Source of the DNA: JAIPEK01 sp041685935
Lineage (GTDB): Bacteria; Desulfobacterota; Desulfobacteria; Desulfobacterales; Desulfobacteraceae
Reading direction: 5' to 3'
Length of the DNA stretch: 8,007 nt
Assembly: GCA_041685935.1 (NCBI GenBank)
Contig: JAWLES010000109.1
Coordinates: 1-8,007, forward strand
Position 1 is the first letter of the stretch. Each line of letters starts with the position of its first letter. Shown here in pieces: positions 7,277 to 8,007 of the stretch. Both the position numbers and the translations under genes were made by a program. Below the pieces are notes generated by a model. That model did no database searches and was not told where the DNA came from. It saw only the letters and a list, made by a program, of their open reading frames with translations.

Positions 7277-7461
7277 CCACCTGCATATCGGGTGGCCACA
7301 GGTAGCCTCCTTAAAGGAGGCAGAGAATAAATTCGAAATTCGAAGCACGAATATCTAAACAAATTCAAATGACCAAAATTCAAAACCCGAAACAGATGCA
7401 GAATGAACGACTGCTTCCTCCGCCATAGGCGGAGGGTTCTGATCTTAATTAAAATTATCAG
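7277..7461. repeat. Hairpin-flanked AT-rich repeat element (ATTCGAA / AAATTCAAA type)
   Basis: The block starts with CCACC/GGTGG arms (7277-7295) and a perfect hairpin GCCTCC-TTAAA-GGAGGC (7305-7321). It continues through an AT-rich core with tandem ATTCGAA ATTCGAA (7331-7344) and two AAATTCAAA copies 15 nt apart (7361 and 7376). It ends in a second perfect hairpin, CCTCCGCC-ATA-GGCGGAGG (7417-7435), and a CTGAT/ATCAG inverted repeat (7439-7461). Both main hairpins share the CCTCC/GGAGG core. The core resembles dispersed intergenic repeats I recall from environmental deltaproteobacterial genomes, but that is memory, and copy number cannot be judged from one window. Confidence 0.55.
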
Positions 7462-7550
7462 TGGGACGCAATATATCCATTCCTGAGACAAATACAAGGG
7501 TTTTTTCTCCGCGCCGCCTATCAGCCAGCGTGCTTAATTGTTTCTTTCTG

Positions 7551-7571
7551 CAAAAATACCGCCCTGGCGGT
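7551..7571 (-). terminator. Possible minus-strand hairpin terminator or repeat arm
   Basis: ACCGCC (7558-7563) and GGCGGT (7566-7571) form a perfect six-base inverted repeat with only two bases between, so the real loop would take part of the stem. Read on the minus strand the hairpin is followed at once by ATTTTTG, as in an intrinsic terminator. However, no minus-strand gene ends just upstream of it, since the ferredoxin gene is on the plus strand, so it may simply be another repeat arm. Confidence 0.3.
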
Positions 7572-7669
7572 GTAGATTGCTTTTTAACTTTACATTTGCA
7601 AGATTTGTATTTACACAGGTCCTGCCTGAAAAAAAGTCAAGAAGTTAATAGGTTAAGGTGTGGCCAGCT

Positions 7670-7906
7670 ATGAGCATACAAGCGAAAAAATCATTTGCCG
7701 CGGTTGATTATAAAATCTGCAGTCCGAAAAAGTGTGATCCCGAAAACGGTGTATGTGCTGCAGTTGCAGCATGCACCCACAAGGTCGTCAAGCAGATGGA
7801 CGGTGAATTTGAACAGCCGATGATCTTTCATGACATGTGCCTGGGATGCTGGGACTGCATAGAGGCATGCCCCCTTGATGCAATCGTGATCAAAAACGTT
7901 ACGTAA
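7670..7906 (+). CDS. Two-cluster [4Fe-4S] ferredoxin-like protein, RLI-type N-terminal motif
   Basis: This 78-residue cytoplasmic protein has eight cysteines. The C-terminal set, C57-x2-C60-x2-C63-x3-C67-P (MCLGCWDCIEACP), is a classical [4Fe-4S] motif followed by LDAIVIKN. The N-terminal set is unusual: C17-x4-C22-x6-C29-x5-C35 in the context ICSPKKCDPENGVC, and Thr follows the last Cys where Pro is usual. The CxPKKC...C...C plus CxGCxxCxxxCP...AIxI.N order parallels the N-terminal Fe-S domain of RLI/ABCE1, but no ABC ATPase domains follow. Two [4Fe-4S] clusters and an electron-transfer role are inferred. ATG at 7670 is preferred because TTAAGG lies about eleven bases upstream; an in-frame GTG at 7658 overlaps that site. 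No redox partner gene is visible on either side. Confidence 0.83.
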   Translation: MSIQAKKSFAAVDYKICSPKKCDPENGVCAAVAACTHKVVKQMDGEFEQPMIFHDMCLGCWDCIEACPLDAIVIKNVT

Positions 7907-7921
7907 AAGGGACCGGAAAAC

Positions 7922-8007
7922 CTAAAAAGTTAAGACAGTTCCCAGGAGTGCCGAGATTATCGCTGAGACCAGCATCAGGCGGGAGGCTGCAGGGATGTGC
8001 TCTTTTT
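7922..8007 (-). CDS. Probable C-terminal end of a membrane protein (enters from right edge)
   Basis: On the minus strand a frame open to the window edge ends at TAG (7924-7922). Its last 27 codons encode a short polar stretch (KEHIPAASR) and then about 18 strongly hydrophobic residues (LMLVSAIISALLGTVLTF), which look like a final transmembrane helix. It would converge on the ferredoxin gene with 15 nt between stops. The piece is too short for family assignment, and chance hydrophobic frames of this size occur. A competing reading is a plus-strand start at 7995, described in the findings. Confidence 0.45.
   Translation of the reverse strand, partial: KEHIPAASRLMLVSAIISALLGTVLTF

Larger units (their letters stand above)
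7185..7669. other. 485-nt gene-free stretch upstream of typA and the ferredoxin gene
   Basis: No convincing gene lies here. The only longer frame, on the minus strand (7497-7213), reads through the repeat block and gives low-complexity peptide (for example FRYSCFEFRIYSL), which looks like translated repeat. The stretch holds the typA ribosome site (AGGAG, just before 7184), several inverted repeats (7277-7295, 7305-7321, 7417-7435, 7439-7461, 7558-7571), the AT-rich repeat block 7328-7385 and the ferredoxin ribosome site near 7655. It must also hold promoters for both divergent genes, but I see no strong -35/-10 pair. Confidence 0.7.

Noticed and set aside
7213..7497. Minus-strand 94-codon frame through the repeat block upstream of typA
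   Set aside because: It is the translation of AT-rich repeats and hairpins, has no ribosome site and gives peptide unlike a folded protein.
7565..7582. Possible sigma54 (-24/-12) promoter TGGCGG...TTGCT before the ferredoxin gene
   Set aside because: The distance between the GG and GC elements is one base longer than the strict sigma54 spacing, and the -24 box lacks the usual CACG.
1..8007. CRISPR array, tRNA, rRNA, insertion sequence or phage attachment site
   Set aside because: I saw no regularly spaced repeats, tRNA-like or rRNA sequence, transposase or integrase motif in the window.

Overview
The window reads as chromosomal DNA of a Gram-negative, anaerobe-type bacterium of moderate G+C content. 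The gene set fits a Desulfobacterota (deltaproteobacterial) genome best: a succinate dehydrogenase/fumarate reductase catalytic pair, a two-cluster ferredoxin, an ExeA-type ATPase, an alpha/beta hydrolase-OsmC fusion and TypA/BipA, with one intergenic stretch rich in ATTCGAA-type and hairpin repeats. That placement is an inference from gene content; nothing here fixes the taxon.

Layout. On the minus strand, reading from about 4000 down to 1: sdhA (flavoprotein, 3925-2195), sdhB (iron-sulfur subunit, 2158-1445), a 15-codon minicistron (1390-1343) whose stop overlaps the TTG start of a 248-residue protein of unknown function (1346-600), then, after 89 nt, the N-terminal 170 codons of an ExeA/GspA-like AAA ATPase (510-1, running off the left edge). 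Spacing suggests that sdhA-sdhB-minicistron-248 aa gene are one transcript. A 177-nt divergent intergenic region with repeated GTTAA motifs separates sdhA from a plus-strand gene (4103-5323) encoding the hydrolase-OsmC fusion. That gene converges, with only 31 nt between stops, on the minus-strand typA (7184-5355). After typA comes a 485-nt gene-free stretch holding several inverted repeats and an AT-rich ATTCGAA/AAATTCAAA repeat block. A small plus-strand ferredoxin follows (7670-7906), whose Cys pattern recalls the N-terminal Fe-S domain of RLI/ABCE1. The right edge probably carries the last 27 codons of a minus-strand membrane protein, though a plus-strand start cannot be excluded.

How the genes work together. 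SdhAB would form the catalytic head of a succinate:quinone oxidoreductase or fumarate reductase, but no membrane-anchor gene (sdhC/D or frdC) lies beside it in this window, which is its main oddity. The other genes are mostly single housekeeping or stress functions: TypA is a ribosome-associated GTPase and the OsmC fusion is probably a peroxide/thiol-stress enzyme. I see no clear new multi-gene system. The points most worth checking are the anchorless sdhAB, the minicistron/TTGA junction before the unknown gene, the RLI-like ferredoxin and the repeat element upstream of it.
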